Below are positions 1 to 8,626 of a DNA stretch of 64,000 nucleotides, piece after piece. The notes beneath the pieces were generated by a model. That model made no database searches. It was not told the origin of the DNA and saw nothing but the letters and a program-made list of their open reading frames with translations. Numbering within the stretch: the stretch's first letter is position 1; every line of letters starts with the position of its first letter. The stretch is from Ensifer canadensis (GTDB lineage: Bacteria; Pseudomonadota; Alphaproteobacteria; Rhizobiales; Rhizobiaceae): contig NZ_CP083370.1 in assembly GCF_017488845.2 (NCBI RefSeq), positions 1,240,001 to 1,304,000 of the forward strand. The letters run 5' to 3'. The translations under genes were made by a program, and so were the position numbers.

Positions 1-474
1 TTTGTGAGCGACGATCCCTGGATCATCGAAAACGACGAGACCAAAGCGGGTTCCAACGAGAAGGCGATACTCGGCTTCGAGACGTTTCTCGCCAAGGTGG
101 CTGAGACGGACGAGGTGGGTTTAGGCGTAGTCGTCGCTCCTGCAGATGACGTTGCCAAGCTACAACCCTATCTCGATCGTATTGCGCTGGTCGCGGTCGC
201 GTTCCCGGCCTTCAATGACGGGCGGGCTTTCAGCCATGCGTCGCTGCTGCGCGCGCGGCTTGGTTTTGCCGGTGAGGTGAGGGCTGTCGGCGACGTTCTG
301 ATCGATCAGATCCCGTTGATGCTGCGTTGCGGCGTCGACAGTTTCGCGGTAACCAATGCCACGGCCCTGAAGCGTCTGACGGAAGGCCGGTTGCCCGGTA
401 TCGCCAACCACTATCAGCCGACCGCGAGACCCTCTGCTGACGCCAGGTCCTATAGCTGGCGGCGCGTTTCTTGA
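1..474 (+). CDS. DUF934 protein, sulfite-reduction accessory (5' end cut)
   Basis: The visible 157 codons match the DUF934 family, small proteins encoded beside sulfite reductase (cysI) in proteobacteria and presumed to help assimilatory sulfate reduction; no reaction is established. Family hallmarks are the segment around DRIALVAVAFPAFNDGRAF and the later RLGFAGEVRAVGDVLIDQ. A GTG at position 4 could be a start. However, the frame is open to the window edge (Phe-Val-Ser-Asp-Asp-Pro-Trp), and as I remember relatives they have about ten more residues before DDPW, so the gene probably begins upstream. The C-terminal tail is short and polar. The next gene is fpr, 147 bases on in the same direction, which would fit supply of reducing power to sulfite reductase. 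The family call is good; the role is inferred. Confidence 0.8.
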   Translation, partial: FVSDDPWIIENDETKAGSNEKAILGFETFLAKVAETDEVGLGVVVAPADDVAKLQPYLDRIALVAVAFPAFNDGRAFSHASLLRARLGFAGEVRAVGDVLIDQIPLMLRCGVDSFAVTNATALKRLTEGRLPGIANHYQPTARPSADARSYSWRRVS

Positions 475-621
475 AGGCAGTGCTGACCGCGACAGTGTGA
501 AGCACGCCGAAATGCGCGAAAGCGACTATATTTAGAAGGGAATTCCTTCCCGTTGAGTGCGGCTTGGAATATCCGCGTATTGTTGATAGACAGGGTCATC
601 ATTTACAGGACTGTAGCCACG

Positions 622-1434
622 ATGAATGCTCCGGCAAAAACGGAAGATTTCGCGATCCAGGCACCCGCCGGTGTCTTCGTTGAAACGGTGACGAGCGTCA
701 CCCACTATACGGATCGGCTCTTCCGCTTCCGCATGACCCGTCCTGCGGAGTTCCGCTTCCGCTCCGGCGAGTTTGCGATGATTGGTTTGATGGTCGGCGA
801 CAAACCCGTCTACCGCGCCTACTCGATCGCAAGCCCGGCCTGGGACGAGGAACTCGAATTCTTCTCGATCAAGGTTCCTGATGGCCCGCTGACATCTCAC
901 CTGCAGGCGATCAAGCCAGGCGACAAGGTGCTGATGCGCAAGAAGCCGACCGGCACGCTGGTGCTCGACGCGCTGGTTCCCGGCCGCAGGCTCTACATGT
1001 TCTCGACCGGCACCGGCATTGCGCCTTTCGCCAGCCTGATCCGCGACCCCGAGACCTACGAGAAGTTTGAGGAAGTCATCCTCACGCACACCTGCCGCGA
1101 TGTGGCCGAGCTGAAATACGGTTTCGACCTCGTCGAGGAAATTCGCAATCACGAATTCCTGAACGAGATCGTCGGCGACAAGCTTCGCCATTATGCGACG
1201 GTGACCCGCGAGGACTATCCCTTCAAGGGCCGTGTGACCGACCTGATGGTCAACGGCAAATTCTTTGCCGATCTCGGTCTGCCGCCGCTCGACCCAGCCA
1301 TCGATCGCGGAATGATCTGCGGCTCGACGGCAATGTTGAAGGACACCAAGGAAATCCTCGAGGCCGCAGGCCTGACCGAGGGGTCCAACAACAAGCCGGC
1401 CGAGTTCGTCATCGAGCGCGCCTTTGTCGGCTAA
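622..1434 (+). CDS. fpr: Ferredoxin--NADP(+) reductase
   Basis: The 270-residue cytosolic flavoprotein transfers electrons between NADPH and ferredoxin or flavodoxin. An FAD-binding barrel comes first (RAYS at residues 65-68, typical of the FNR fold), followed by the NADP domain with GTGIAPF at 130-136 and CGST near 230. The C-terminus ends FVIERAFVG, characteristic of the bacterial subclass in which the terminal residues stack over the flavin. ATG 622 gives the usual family length. An in-frame TTG at 553 would add 23 residues with no family resemblance. No strong Shine-Dalgarno is visible; AGGA lies 11 bases before the ATG. A rho-independent terminator follows within 40 bases, so the transcript ends here. 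Confidence 0.95.
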   Translation: MNAPAKTEDFAIQAPAGVFVETVTSVTHYTDRLFRFRMTRPAEFRFRSGEFAMIGLMVGDKPVYRAYSIASPAWDEELEFFSIKVPDGPLTSHLQAIKPGDKVLMRKKPTGTLVLDALVPGRRLYMFSTGTGIAPFASLIRDPETYEKFEEVILTHTCRDVAELKYGFDLVEEIRNHEFLNEIVGDKLRHYATVTREDYPFKGRVTDLMVNGKFFADLGLPPLDPAIDRGMICGSTAMLKDTKEILEAAGLTEGSNNKPAEFVIERAFVG

Positions 1435-1472
1435 CTGACGACAAGATACGAAACATCGTCGCAGCATTTGGA

Positions 1473-1499
1473 GGGCGCATCATCGGGTGCGCCCTTTTT
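1473..1499 (+). terminator. Rho-independent terminator after fpr
   Basis: A 7-bp stem GGGCGCA/TGCGCCC with an 8-base loop is followed directly by five T. It lies 38 bases after the fpr stop and separates fpr from the accessory region that follows. Confidence 0.85.
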
Positions 1500-1709
1500 C
1501 GCATCTGTGCGACAGTCGCGACCGGAGCATGAGCTATGCGTTTCCGGCAGCCCCGATCTGAGCAATCAGCGTACCGGCAGCCTTTCGCAGACACTATCGT
1601 TCCCCAGCATTTTCATATGTCGCTCGACCGCGTCCATGCGGAACGAACGGCCAAGAAGGAGTCCCCGCCGGAGATCGCCGGCGACAGCGGATCTTGCAGG
1701 GAGTGGCCC

Positions 1710-3212
1710 ATGAGCCTTGAGACCAGAATTCGCCGCAAATCGTTGCATGACCGGATCGTCACGCCGGAGGCGGCGGCGGCGCTCATCGAGGATGGCATGA
1801 CGATCGGCATGAGCGGCTTTACCAAGGCAGGCGACGCCAAGGCGGTGCCGTTGGCCATGGCGCAGCGTGCGGCGCAGGAGAAGTTTCGCATCACCTTGAT
1901 GACCGGGGCCTCGCTTGGGCACGACATCGACAAGATCCTGACGGAAGCGGGTGTTCTCGCACGCCGGCTTCCCTTCCAGTCCGATCCGGCCCTTCGCGCG
2001 GCGATCAACCGCGGCGAGGTCATGTTCATCGACCAGCATCTGTCTGAGACCGTCGAGCAACTCCGCTCCGGCCAGATCAGCCCGATCGACTATGCCGTCG
2101 TCGAGGCCGTGGCGATCACCGAGGATGGCGGCATCGTTCCTTCGACATCGGTCGGCAACTCCGCAAGTTTTGCGATCCTCGCCAAGAAAGTGATTGTCGA
2201 GCTCAATCTCAGCCACAGCCCGGAGCTTGAGGGGCTGCACGACATCTACATCCCGGCGAAACGCCCATCGCGCACGCCGATCCCGGTCGTTGCCTGCGAC
2301 ATTCGCGTCGGCTCGCCCTATATCCCTGTTGATCCGGACAAGATTGCCGCGATCGTCATCACCGAAAAGCAGGACAGTGCCGCGCGCATTTCGCCGCCCG
2401 ATGCCGAGACCAATTCGATCGCGGGCCACCTGATCGGCTTTCTTCAGGACGAGGTGCGCAAGGGTAGGCTCGACATGACGTTGAACCCGTTGCAGGCGGG
2501 TATTGGCGTTATTGCGAATTCGGTTCTGAGCGGCCTCGTCGACAGCCCCTTTCATGATCTGCGCATGTACAGCGAAGTGCTGCAGGACAGCACCTTCGAG
2601 CTCTTTGAGGCCGGCAAGCTCAGCTTCGCCTCGGCGGCATCGATGACGCTGAGCAGCGCCTGGGCCGATCGCGTCTTTCGCAACATCCGCGCCTACAAGG
2701 ACAGGGTGATCCTGCGGCCGCAGGAGGTCAGCAACCACCCGGAAATCATCCGGCGCCTGGGCGTCATCGGCATCAACACCGCGCTCGAGTTCGATATCTA
2801 CGGCAACGTCAATTCGACCCATGTCGGCGGCACCGACATGATGAACGGCATCGGCGGTTCCGGCGATTTTGCCCGCAACGCCTTCCTGTCGATCTTCGTC
2901 GCCAAATCGGTGGCCAAGGGTGGGGCGATCTCGTCCGTGGTGCCGATGGTTTCCCATGTGGACCACACGGAGCATGACGTCGATATTCTGGTCACCGAGC
3001 ACGGGCTTGCGGATCTCCGCGGGCTGGCGCCGCGCGAGCGCGCGCCGATCATCATCCGCAACTGTTGCCATCCCGCTTACCGCGAGTTGCTGGGGGATTA
3101 CTTCAAGCGGGCTGTTGCAGCGCGTGCGGGGCAGACGCCGCATATCCTCGAGGAAGCCTTCGACTGGCATGTACGTCGGCTGAAGACGGGCAGCATGTTG
3201 CCGGGCGCCTGA
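1710..3212 (+). CDS. Acetyl-CoA hydrolase/transferase family (succinate/acetate CoA-transferase)
   Basis: The 500-residue class I CoA-transferase moves CoA between acyl groups, probably succinyl-CoA or acetyl-CoA with acetate, succinate or a related acid. The two tandem CoA-transferase domains are intact. By alignment from memory with the Acetobacter succinyl-CoA:acetate enzyme (AarC), the catalytic glutamate is E289 in YSEVLQD. Downstream are EFDIYGNVNST and the glycine loop GIGGSGDFARNA that shapes the CoA site. ATG 1710 gives the family length; the frame is open upstream to about 1536, but that part looks unlike a protein of this family. It is transcribed towards the GntR gene with only four bases between the stop codons. 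Substrate specificity cannot be read from the sequence. Confidence 0.88.
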   Translation: MSLETRIRRKSLHDRIVTPEAAAALIEDGMTIGMSGFTKAGDAKAVPLAMAQRAAQEKFRITLMTGASLGHDIDKILTEAGVLARRLPFQSDPALRAAINRGEVMFIDQHLSETVEQLRSGQISPIDYAVVEAVAITEDGGIVPSTSVGNSASFAILAKKVIVELNLSHSPELEGLHDIYIPAKRPSRTPIPVVACDIRVGSPYIPVDPDKIAAIVITEKQDSAARISPPDAETNSIAGHLIGFLQDEVRKGRLDMTLNPLQAGIGVIANSVLSGLVDSPFHDLRMYSEVLQDSTFELFEAGKLSFASAASMTLSSAWADRVFRNIRAYKDRVILRPQEVSNHPEIIRRLGVIGINTALEFDIYGNVNSTHVGGTDMMNGIGGSGDFARNAFLSIFVAKSVAKGGAISSVVPMVSHVDHTEHDVDILVTEHGLADLRGLAPRERAPIIIRNCCHPAYRELLGDYFKRAVAARAGQTPHILEEAFDWHVRRLKTGSMLPGA

Positions 3213-3216
3213 TGCC

Positions 3217-3840
3217 TCAATCCCGAGCCAGGTAGTCCATCAAGGCTGACATCGCCGCCGCGGCACCCTCGGCGTCGGCAAGCACGATGGCGTCGATCGC
3301 CTCGATGTGGCGGTCGACCGATCCGCGCATTCGCTCAACGGTTGCGTCGGCAAACCAGATGCGTCGAGCGTGCGTCTGCAGCGGGGCGAGGGCGGCCGTC
3401 AGGAACGTATTGGGGCAGGCCTCCTCCATCAGTTCATCGAAGACCTTGTCGGCCACGAGGAAGCCTTCGAGATCGCCGGCATCCGCGCATCGGCTCATCT
3501 CTGCGGCGCATCCCTTCATGGCTCGTCGTGCATCCGCGTCGGCATGCTCCGCCACCAGGCTTGCCGCCAGCGGTTCCAGCTTTTGACGGGTTTGCATCAC
3601 ATGCGCTCGATCGTCCGGCCCGATTGTCGTTATCTGCAGGCCGACACGCGGGCGAACCTCCATCAGTTCCTGCCAGGCGAGTTTCTGAATGGCTTCACGC
3701 ACGGGCGTACGGCCATGACCGGCAAGCTCGATCAGCTGCTTTTCCGTCAGCAGCATGCCGGGCACAAGCTTGAGCGTGACGATCAGTCGCTCGAGGGCGA
3801 GATAGGCGAGGTGGGCCTGGGAGTGAACCGACATACGCAT
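3217..3840 (-). CDS. GntR family transcriptional regulator (FCD type)
   Basis: This 207-residue protein has an N-terminal winged helix-turn-helix (residues about 10-70, with LTEKQLIELAGHGRTPVREAIQ in the GntR pattern) and an all-helical FCD effector domain. FCD proteins bind small carboxylates, often through a metal held by Asp/His residues. It is convergent with the CoA-transferase gene and divergent from the flavocytochrome/caspase operon. A perfect 16-bp palindrome starts eight bases upstream of its start codon, which suggests autoregulation and possibly control of the divergent operon. The effector is unknown. Confidence 0.9.
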   Translation of the reverse strand: MRMSVHSQAHLAYLALERLIVTLKLVPGMLLTEKQLIELAGHGRTPVREAIQKLAWQELMEVRPRVGLQITTIGPDDRAHVMQTRQKLEPLAASLVAEHADADARRAMKGCAAEMSRCADAGDLEGFLVADKVFDELMEEACPNTFLTAALAPLQTHARRIWFADATVERMRGSVDRHIEAIDAIVLADAEGAAAAMSALMDYLARD

Positions 3841-3848
3841 CCCACAGT

Positions 3849-3864
3849 TTCTGATATATCAGAA
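3849..3864. promoter_or_regulatory. Perfect 16-bp palindrome, probable GntR operator
   Basis: TTCTGATATATCAGAA equals its own reverse complement. It sits just before the gntR start, in the 168-base region shared with the divergent operon. FCD-type GntR regulators bind short palindromes of this kind close to their own genes. Assignment to this regulator is inferred from position. Confidence 0.6.
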
Positions 3865-4008
3865 CGTGGCACAGTTTCGTTTCGATGGCAAACGAACTGA
3901 TGACCACTAATCAGGAAGGATTATGCTGGTCGAAGTAATCATTATGAGTCGGTAAAAGCTTCAGATTTCAATGGCCTGAATAAAAGTGCTCGTTCGGCCG
4001 TTCCAGCC

Positions 4009-5349
4009 TTGAATGGTGTTGACGAAGAGGAAACTGCTTGTCAGTCTTCTCTAAAAAGAACGTCGGACATCGACGTTGAGGGGCTTGGGCTGAAGGTGGG
4101 TGCGTTTCTGGTCTGGTCGCTGATTGTGTTTGCGGGGCTGCTTGCCGTCCCGGCGGTCAGCCATACGAACGCGCAGACGACGTTCTCGCTGATGGCGTCC
4201 TCGATGGCTTTCGTCGGAATGGCGATTGCGCAGTTCATGGCGGCACGTCCGCCCGTCATCGAACCGCTGTTCGGCGGGCTCGACCGCATCTATCACCTTC
4301 ATCGCCGGATCGGCATCTCCGTGCTGATGCTCATTCTCGTCCATTATTTCCTGACGCCTGATTTCAAGGGGCTGTCGTTCACCAGCGGTTTGAACCAGCT
4401 TGCTGCCTCCGCCGGCAAGTATGGCTTCTACGGGCTGACGGCGCTGCTTGTTCTCAGCATCGTCAAGATCATCCCGAAGACCAGAATCGAGATACCCTAT
4501 CACCTGTGGCGTTATACCCATCGGTTCATCGGGCTCTTGTTCGCGCTTGTCGCGTTCCACCAGATGTTCATCAAGCGCCCCTATGACAGCACGGCGCTGC
4601 TGGCGGTCTATCTCAATGCGTTCGCAGCACTCGGGATCCTCAGCTACGCCTATACGCAGCTTCTGCCGTGGCTGAGGACGCGATGCTACGAGGTTTCCGA
4701 GGTCGAAAAGCACGATGGTGCGACGATCATTTCGGCGCGTTCAAAGGGGCGCGCGCTGAGGGCCAAACCGGGGCAGTTCGGTTTCCTGCGTGTCCTGAAG
4801 GCTGGTCTGCGCGAGCCGCACCCCTTCACAATCGCCGACATCGATGGCAACGGCACGGTGCGCTTCGCCATCAAGCCGCTCGGCGACTATACGCAGGCGT
4901 TGCGCGATCAGATTGCTGTCGGCGACCGGTTGAAGCTCGAAGGCGGATACGGCCAGTTCAATCACCGACGCGGGGCGAAGAAGCAGATCTGGCTTGCCGG
5001 AGGTATCGGGGTCACGCCGTTTCTCGCCATGGCCAGCCATTTGAAGGGCGATGAGGACCAGGACATCCACATGGTCTATTGCGTGCGCGACCGAAAGGAA
5101 GCCATCGGCCTTGAAACCTTCGAGGCGCAGGCGGAAAAGCTCGGCAACTTCAGCTTCGTGCTGCACGATTCGGCCACAGACGGGCGGCTGGACGCGGCCA
5201 AACTGGCGGCGGGCAGCGTCATCGATCCGGGCGAGGCCGATCTTTGGTTCTGCGGTCCTGCGCCGCTGCGGGAGGCGATCGTCAAAGGGTTGAAAGAGCT
5301 TGGAAAGAAGCCGCGTCGCGTAGAGTTCGAACAGTTTCAGTTTCGATAG
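4009..5349 (+). CDS. Ferric reductase-like flavocytochrome b (membrane NAD(P)H oxidoreductase)
   Basis: The 446-residue protein (TTG start) has six predicted membrane helices in residues 30-215. It carries the two histidine pairs of the ferric-reductase/NADPH-oxidase fold, H98-X13-H112 and H171-X12-H184, which would hold two b haems. The C-terminal half is a ferredoxin-reductase module with HPFTIADI (flavin), AGGIGVTP (NAD(P) binding) and a late CGP motif. It should move electrons from cytosolic NAD(P)H across the membrane. The start is uncertain: TTG 4009 has no Shine-Dalgarno, a GTG lies at 4096, and no ATG exists in frame back to the stop at 3901. It leads a five-gene operon. The acceptor could be iron, oxygen or the c-type protein encoded next. 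Confidence 0.85.
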   Translation: MNGVDEEETACQSSLKRTSDIDVEGLGLKVGAFLVWSLIVFAGLLAVPAVSHTNAQTTFSLMASSMAFVGMAIAQFMAARPPVIEPLFGGLDRIYHLHRRIGISVLMLILVHYFLTPDFKGLSFTSGLNQLAASAGKYGFYGLTALLVLSIVKIIPKTRIEIPYHLWRYTHRFIGLLFALVAFHQMFIKRPYDSTALLAVYLNAFAALGILSYAYTQLLPWLRTRCYEVSEVEKHDGATIISARSKGRALRAKPGQFGFLRVLKAGLREPHPFTIADIDGNGTVRFAIKPLGDYTQALRDQIAVGDRLKLEGGYGQFNHRRGAKKQIWLAGGIGVTPFLAMASHLKGDEDQDIHMVYCVRDRKEAIGLETFEAQAEKLGNFSFVLHDSATDGRLDAAKLAAGSVIDPGEADLWFCGPAPLREAIVKGLKELGKKPRRVEFEQFQFR

Positions 5350-5388
5350 CAGTTTTATTGAAGATTTTTGGATTAAGGGAGTACGGCC

Positions 5389-8300
5389 ATGCGCAGTCTG
5401 CGTGAAATGCGAGCGAACGTCTCGTCAGGTGCCGGCATCCGCAATAGGCACGCACTGGCTCTGGCCGCCGGTCTGCTGGCCGCCATGCTCTGTCCCGGCG
5501 TCGCATCGGTGCGCGACGCTTTCGCCGAGGACGCCTTCTCGACCTACAAGGCGAATGTCGAGAACGGCAAGTACATGTTCAACGCCGCTGGTTGTGGCGC
5601 CTGCCACGGGTCGGGCGACGAAACTGGACTGCTGTCCGGCGGCATGGAGATGAACACGGCGATCGGCACTTTCTACGCGCCGAACATTTCGCCCCATGCC
5701 AACGGCATCGGTGGCTGGAGCAACGCCCAGTTCCTCAACGCTGTCATGGTCGGGCTTGATCGTGACGGCAACAATCTCTACCCGGTCATGCCCTACACAT
5801 CCTATGGCGGTATGAAGCCGGAGGACGTGCTCGATATCAAGGCTTACGTCGAGACCTTGCCGCAATCAGACGCCGTCTCGAAGGAACATGAGATCGCTTT
5901 TCCTTTTAGTCGGCAAACGACCATAACTCTCTGGAAACGCAGCAATTTCACAGTTCAAGCCTACCAGCCGCGCGAAGCGTCGCAGATGGAGCGTGGCCGT
6001 TACCTGGTCGAAAATGTCGGTGGCTGTGGCGACTGTCACACGCCGCGCACGACGACTTATGGGCTCGACCTGGAAAGAGCTTTTCACGGCGAGAAGGGGC
6101 TGACCGGTGCGGTCGCACCGGATATCGGCAAGGCGAAGATGGCGGGGCTCACTGCGCCGGAAGTGTTTACCACGGGCCTTATAGACGAAGGCAAGAAGCT
6201 TTCGGGCGCACCGATCAGCGACCCGGTCATGCGACGGATCGCCAAGGGACTTTCGATACTCAGCGACGACGATCGTCGCGCGATCTACGCGTTCCTGTCC
6301 GATCGCGAGGTGAAAGCACCGGCGCCGGTGGCGCAGTCTGTGACGGCAGTGTGCAAGGAGACCACGGCCTCGACGGCGCTGACCGGCGACAATGCCGAAC
6401 TCGCCCAACAGGCCGATGCCTTCATCGGCAAGTATTGCCGCAACTGCCATGGGCCGGGTGAAAGCTCTCAAGGCAGCTACCCCGCCGGTGAGCTGACGTC
6501 GATCGCCGCCGATGCCAATTTCGTCACGCCGGGCAATGCTGCGAAATCGCGCCTCTTCACCTCGGTCACCAGCGGCCGCATGCCGCTTGGCAAGCGCCCG
6601 ACGGACGAAGAGGTCAAGGTGCTCGAGGACTGGATCAATTCGCTCAGCGAAAAGAACCTGCCGCAGACGGCAGCCACCAAACCCGCCCGATCGCGCCCGA
6701 TGCTGTCCCATGACCAGTTCGTCGAGGCGGCGCTCAAGGACATTTCCAAGGTCAGTGCGCTTGATCGTCAGCACATGCGCTATTTCTCCTACCGTGACCA
6801 GTATAACGGCATGATGGGTTGCGAAGACGACGCCACGTTCATGAAGCGCATGGACGTGCTGGCCGGTGGCTTCAAGAAGCTGCTGAATTCCTTGTCCTAT
6901 GGCCCGAAGCTGGTGGTGCCGGCGGAGGTGGACGGCACCAATGGTCTGCTCGTCCGGGTCGATCTGCGCGAGCTGCAGTGGGATAACGCTGATTACGATT
7001 TCCTGATCAAGCGCTATTTCTACGGCGTTGATCCGACGAGCGATGCGTCGCTTCAGGCGCTTTCCACCGAGACGCATACGCAACTGCCGATCATGCGGAT
7101 CGACTGGTTCATGAGCAATGGCGCCCGGCCGGAGGTCTATAACAGACTGATGAAGCTGCCGACGCATATTCGCGAGCTGGAAACGCGCTTCAAGATCGAT
7201 GTCGACGACGACATAAGGCGGCGTAACGTTCTGCGTGCCGGCTTTGCTGACGGTTCGTCCGGCGTATCGGACCACAATCGCATGCTCGAGCGTCACGACA
7301 TGCCGTTTGGCGGCTACTATTGGAAATCCTACGATTTCGCCGGCGATGTCGGCAAACAGGTGCTCAAGCGTTTTCCGCATGGACCCAAGGAGTTGGGTGC
7401 GCTCGATGCCGGCCTTGTGCCGTTCGAGCACGACGGTGGCGAGATGATCTTTTCACTGCCCAACGGCATGCAGGGTTATTATCTGTCGACCGCGGCAGGA
7501 AAACAGCTCGATGTCGGGCCGACGACCATCGTTTCGTTCCGTGACCGGCCGATCGGCAAGGGCGTGGAGATCGTCAATGCCCGCTCCTGCTTCGATTGCC
7601 ACGCCGATGGCATTCTGTCGAAACGTGATCAGTTGCGCGAGCATATCGCCACGTCGACGCTGTTCAGCAAGGACCAGCAGGGCGTGCTGTTGGCCATGTA
7701 CGTGAAGCAGGAGGAGCTGGACGAGGCCTACCGCAAGGACCGCGAACGCTTCGTCGAGGCTCTGCAAAAACTCGACGTAACCGAACCGACGCCGGATGGC
7801 GGGCTTCAGAGCAAGCACGCACCCGGCGACGCCGAGATCGTCACCTACTTTGCCGACAAGTATGAAGATGAGCTCGACTTCGATGCTCTGGCGGCGGAGT
7901 TCGACATGACGCCGCAGCAGTTTTCTGAGGCGATCAAGCGAGTAGCGGAAGTGGATGTCCTGCGTCTCGGGCTTGATTGGGTCACGACGCTCGAAGCTGG
8001 CGGGACTGTTCCGCGCAACGAGGTCGAACAGCAATATGCCCTGTTGCTGGAGCCGCTCGCCCAGCGGCGCCCGCTCGATACCAGCACGATCGTCGTTGCC
8101 GGCACCGAGCAGCAGTCGGAGGAAAAACCGCAATCCGTAGCCGCAGCCGCGCCTGACTATCGCAAGCAGGAGAAGGCTGGCGGCACCAAGCTTGAGCTTG
8201 CCTTGAAGGTGCCGACGACGACGGCCAAGGTCGGTGACCAGCTGTCGTTCGAACTCAGCGTCAATCAGGCCTGCGAACTGCAGATCCTCTATGTCGAGGA

Positions 8301-8616
8301 AAACGGCAATGTCGAAATCATCCCAGATGAGATGATCGGCCACACGACGCTGCAGCCCGGCGAAAGCAGGCTGATCCCGCAGCCGGGAACCGGCACGCTG
8401 ACCTTCGATACGGCAGCGCCCGCCGAAACCATGCTGGCCTTCTGCCGGGTTGGCGGTCTGGCCGATCAAAGGCTCACGGTGGAGAAAGCGCGCGCATTCG
8501 TCGTCCAATCGAAGTTGCCGCCGACGCGCGGATTGGCGGTCAATCTCGCGAAGAAGGCGCAGGCCGACAACGGCGCCAGCAGCGTGCAGATGGTAACTTT
8601 CGAGATTAGAGAATAG
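5389..8616 (+). CDS. Exported multi-haem cytochrome c-like protein with DUF4384 domain
   Basis: The protein has 1075 residues and a strong ribosome site (AAGGGAG). A signal peptide with likely cleavage after AFA at 46 directs it to the periplasm. Four covalent haem motifs are present: C69-x-x-C72-H, C213-x-x-C216-H, C350-x-x-C353-H and, after a gap of almost 400 residues, C734-x-x-C737-H. Candidate methionine ligands are M134 (MPY) and M398 (RMP). The first three lie in small class I cytochrome c domains. I do not recognise the stretch from about 440 to 730. Residues about 930-1010 resemble DUF4384, a domain also found at the C-terminus of the second caspase protein encoded here. It lies 39 bases after the flavocytochrome gene, so it is a natural electron acceptor for it. 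The function is otherwise unknown. Confidence 0.8.
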   Translation: MRSLREMRANVSSGAGIRNRHALALAAGLLAAMLCPGVASVRDAFAEDAFSTYKANVENGKYMFNAAGCGACHGSGDETGLLSGGMEMNTAIGTFYAPNISPHANGIGGWSNAQFLNAVMVGLDRDGNNLYPVMPYTSYGGMKPEDVLDIKAYVETLPQSDAVSKEHEIAFPFSRQTTITLWKRSNFTVQAYQPREASQMERGRYLVENVGGCGDCHTPRTTTYGLDLERAFHGEKGLTGAVAPDIGKAKMAGLTAPEVFTTGLIDEGKKLSGAPISDPVMRRIAKGLSILSDDDRRAIYAFLSDREVKAPAPVAQSVTAVCKETTASTALTGDNAELAQQADAFIGKYCRNCHGPGESSQGSYPAGELTSIAADANFVTPGNAAKSRLFTSVTSGRMPLGKRPTDEEVKVLEDWINSLSEKNLPQTAATKPARSRPMLSHDQFVEAALKDISKVSALDRQHMRYFSYRDQYNGMMGCEDDATFMKRMDVLAGGFKKLLNSLSYGPKLVVPAEVDGTNGLLVRVDLRELQWDNADYDFLIKRYFYGVDPTSDASLQALSTETHTQLPIMRIDWFMSNGARPEVYNRLMKLPTHIRELETRFKIDVDDDIRRRNVLRAGFADGSSGVSDHNRMLERHDMPFGGYYWKSYDFAGDVGKQVLKRFPHGPKELGALDAGLVPFEHDGGEMIFSLPNGMQGYYLSTAAGKQLDVGPTTIVSFRDRPIGKGVEIVNARSCFDCHADGILSKRDQLREHIATSTLFSKDQQGVLLAMYVKQEELDEAYRKDRERFVEALQKLDVTEPTPDGGLQSKHAPGDAEIVTYFADKYEDELDFDALAAEFDMTPQQFSEAIKRVAEVDVLRLGLDWVTTLEAGGTVPRNEVEQQYALLLEPLAQRRPLDTSTIVVAGTEQQSEEKPQSVAAAAPDYRKQEKAGGTKLELALKVPTTTAKVGDQLSFELSVNQACELQILYVEENGNVEIIPDEMIGHTTLQPGESRLIPQPGTGTLTFDTAAPAETMLAFCRVGGLADQRLTVEKARAFVVQSKLPPTRGLAVNLAKKAQADNGASSVQMVTFEIRE

Positions 8617-8626
8617 CGGATGCGCG

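Noticed and set aside
3976..4100. Alternative starts CTG 3976 or GTG 4096 for the flavocytochrome
   Set aside because: CTG starts are rare, and GTG 4096 would leave almost no residues before the first helix. TTG 4009 is kept as the least bad choice, with the uncertainty stated.
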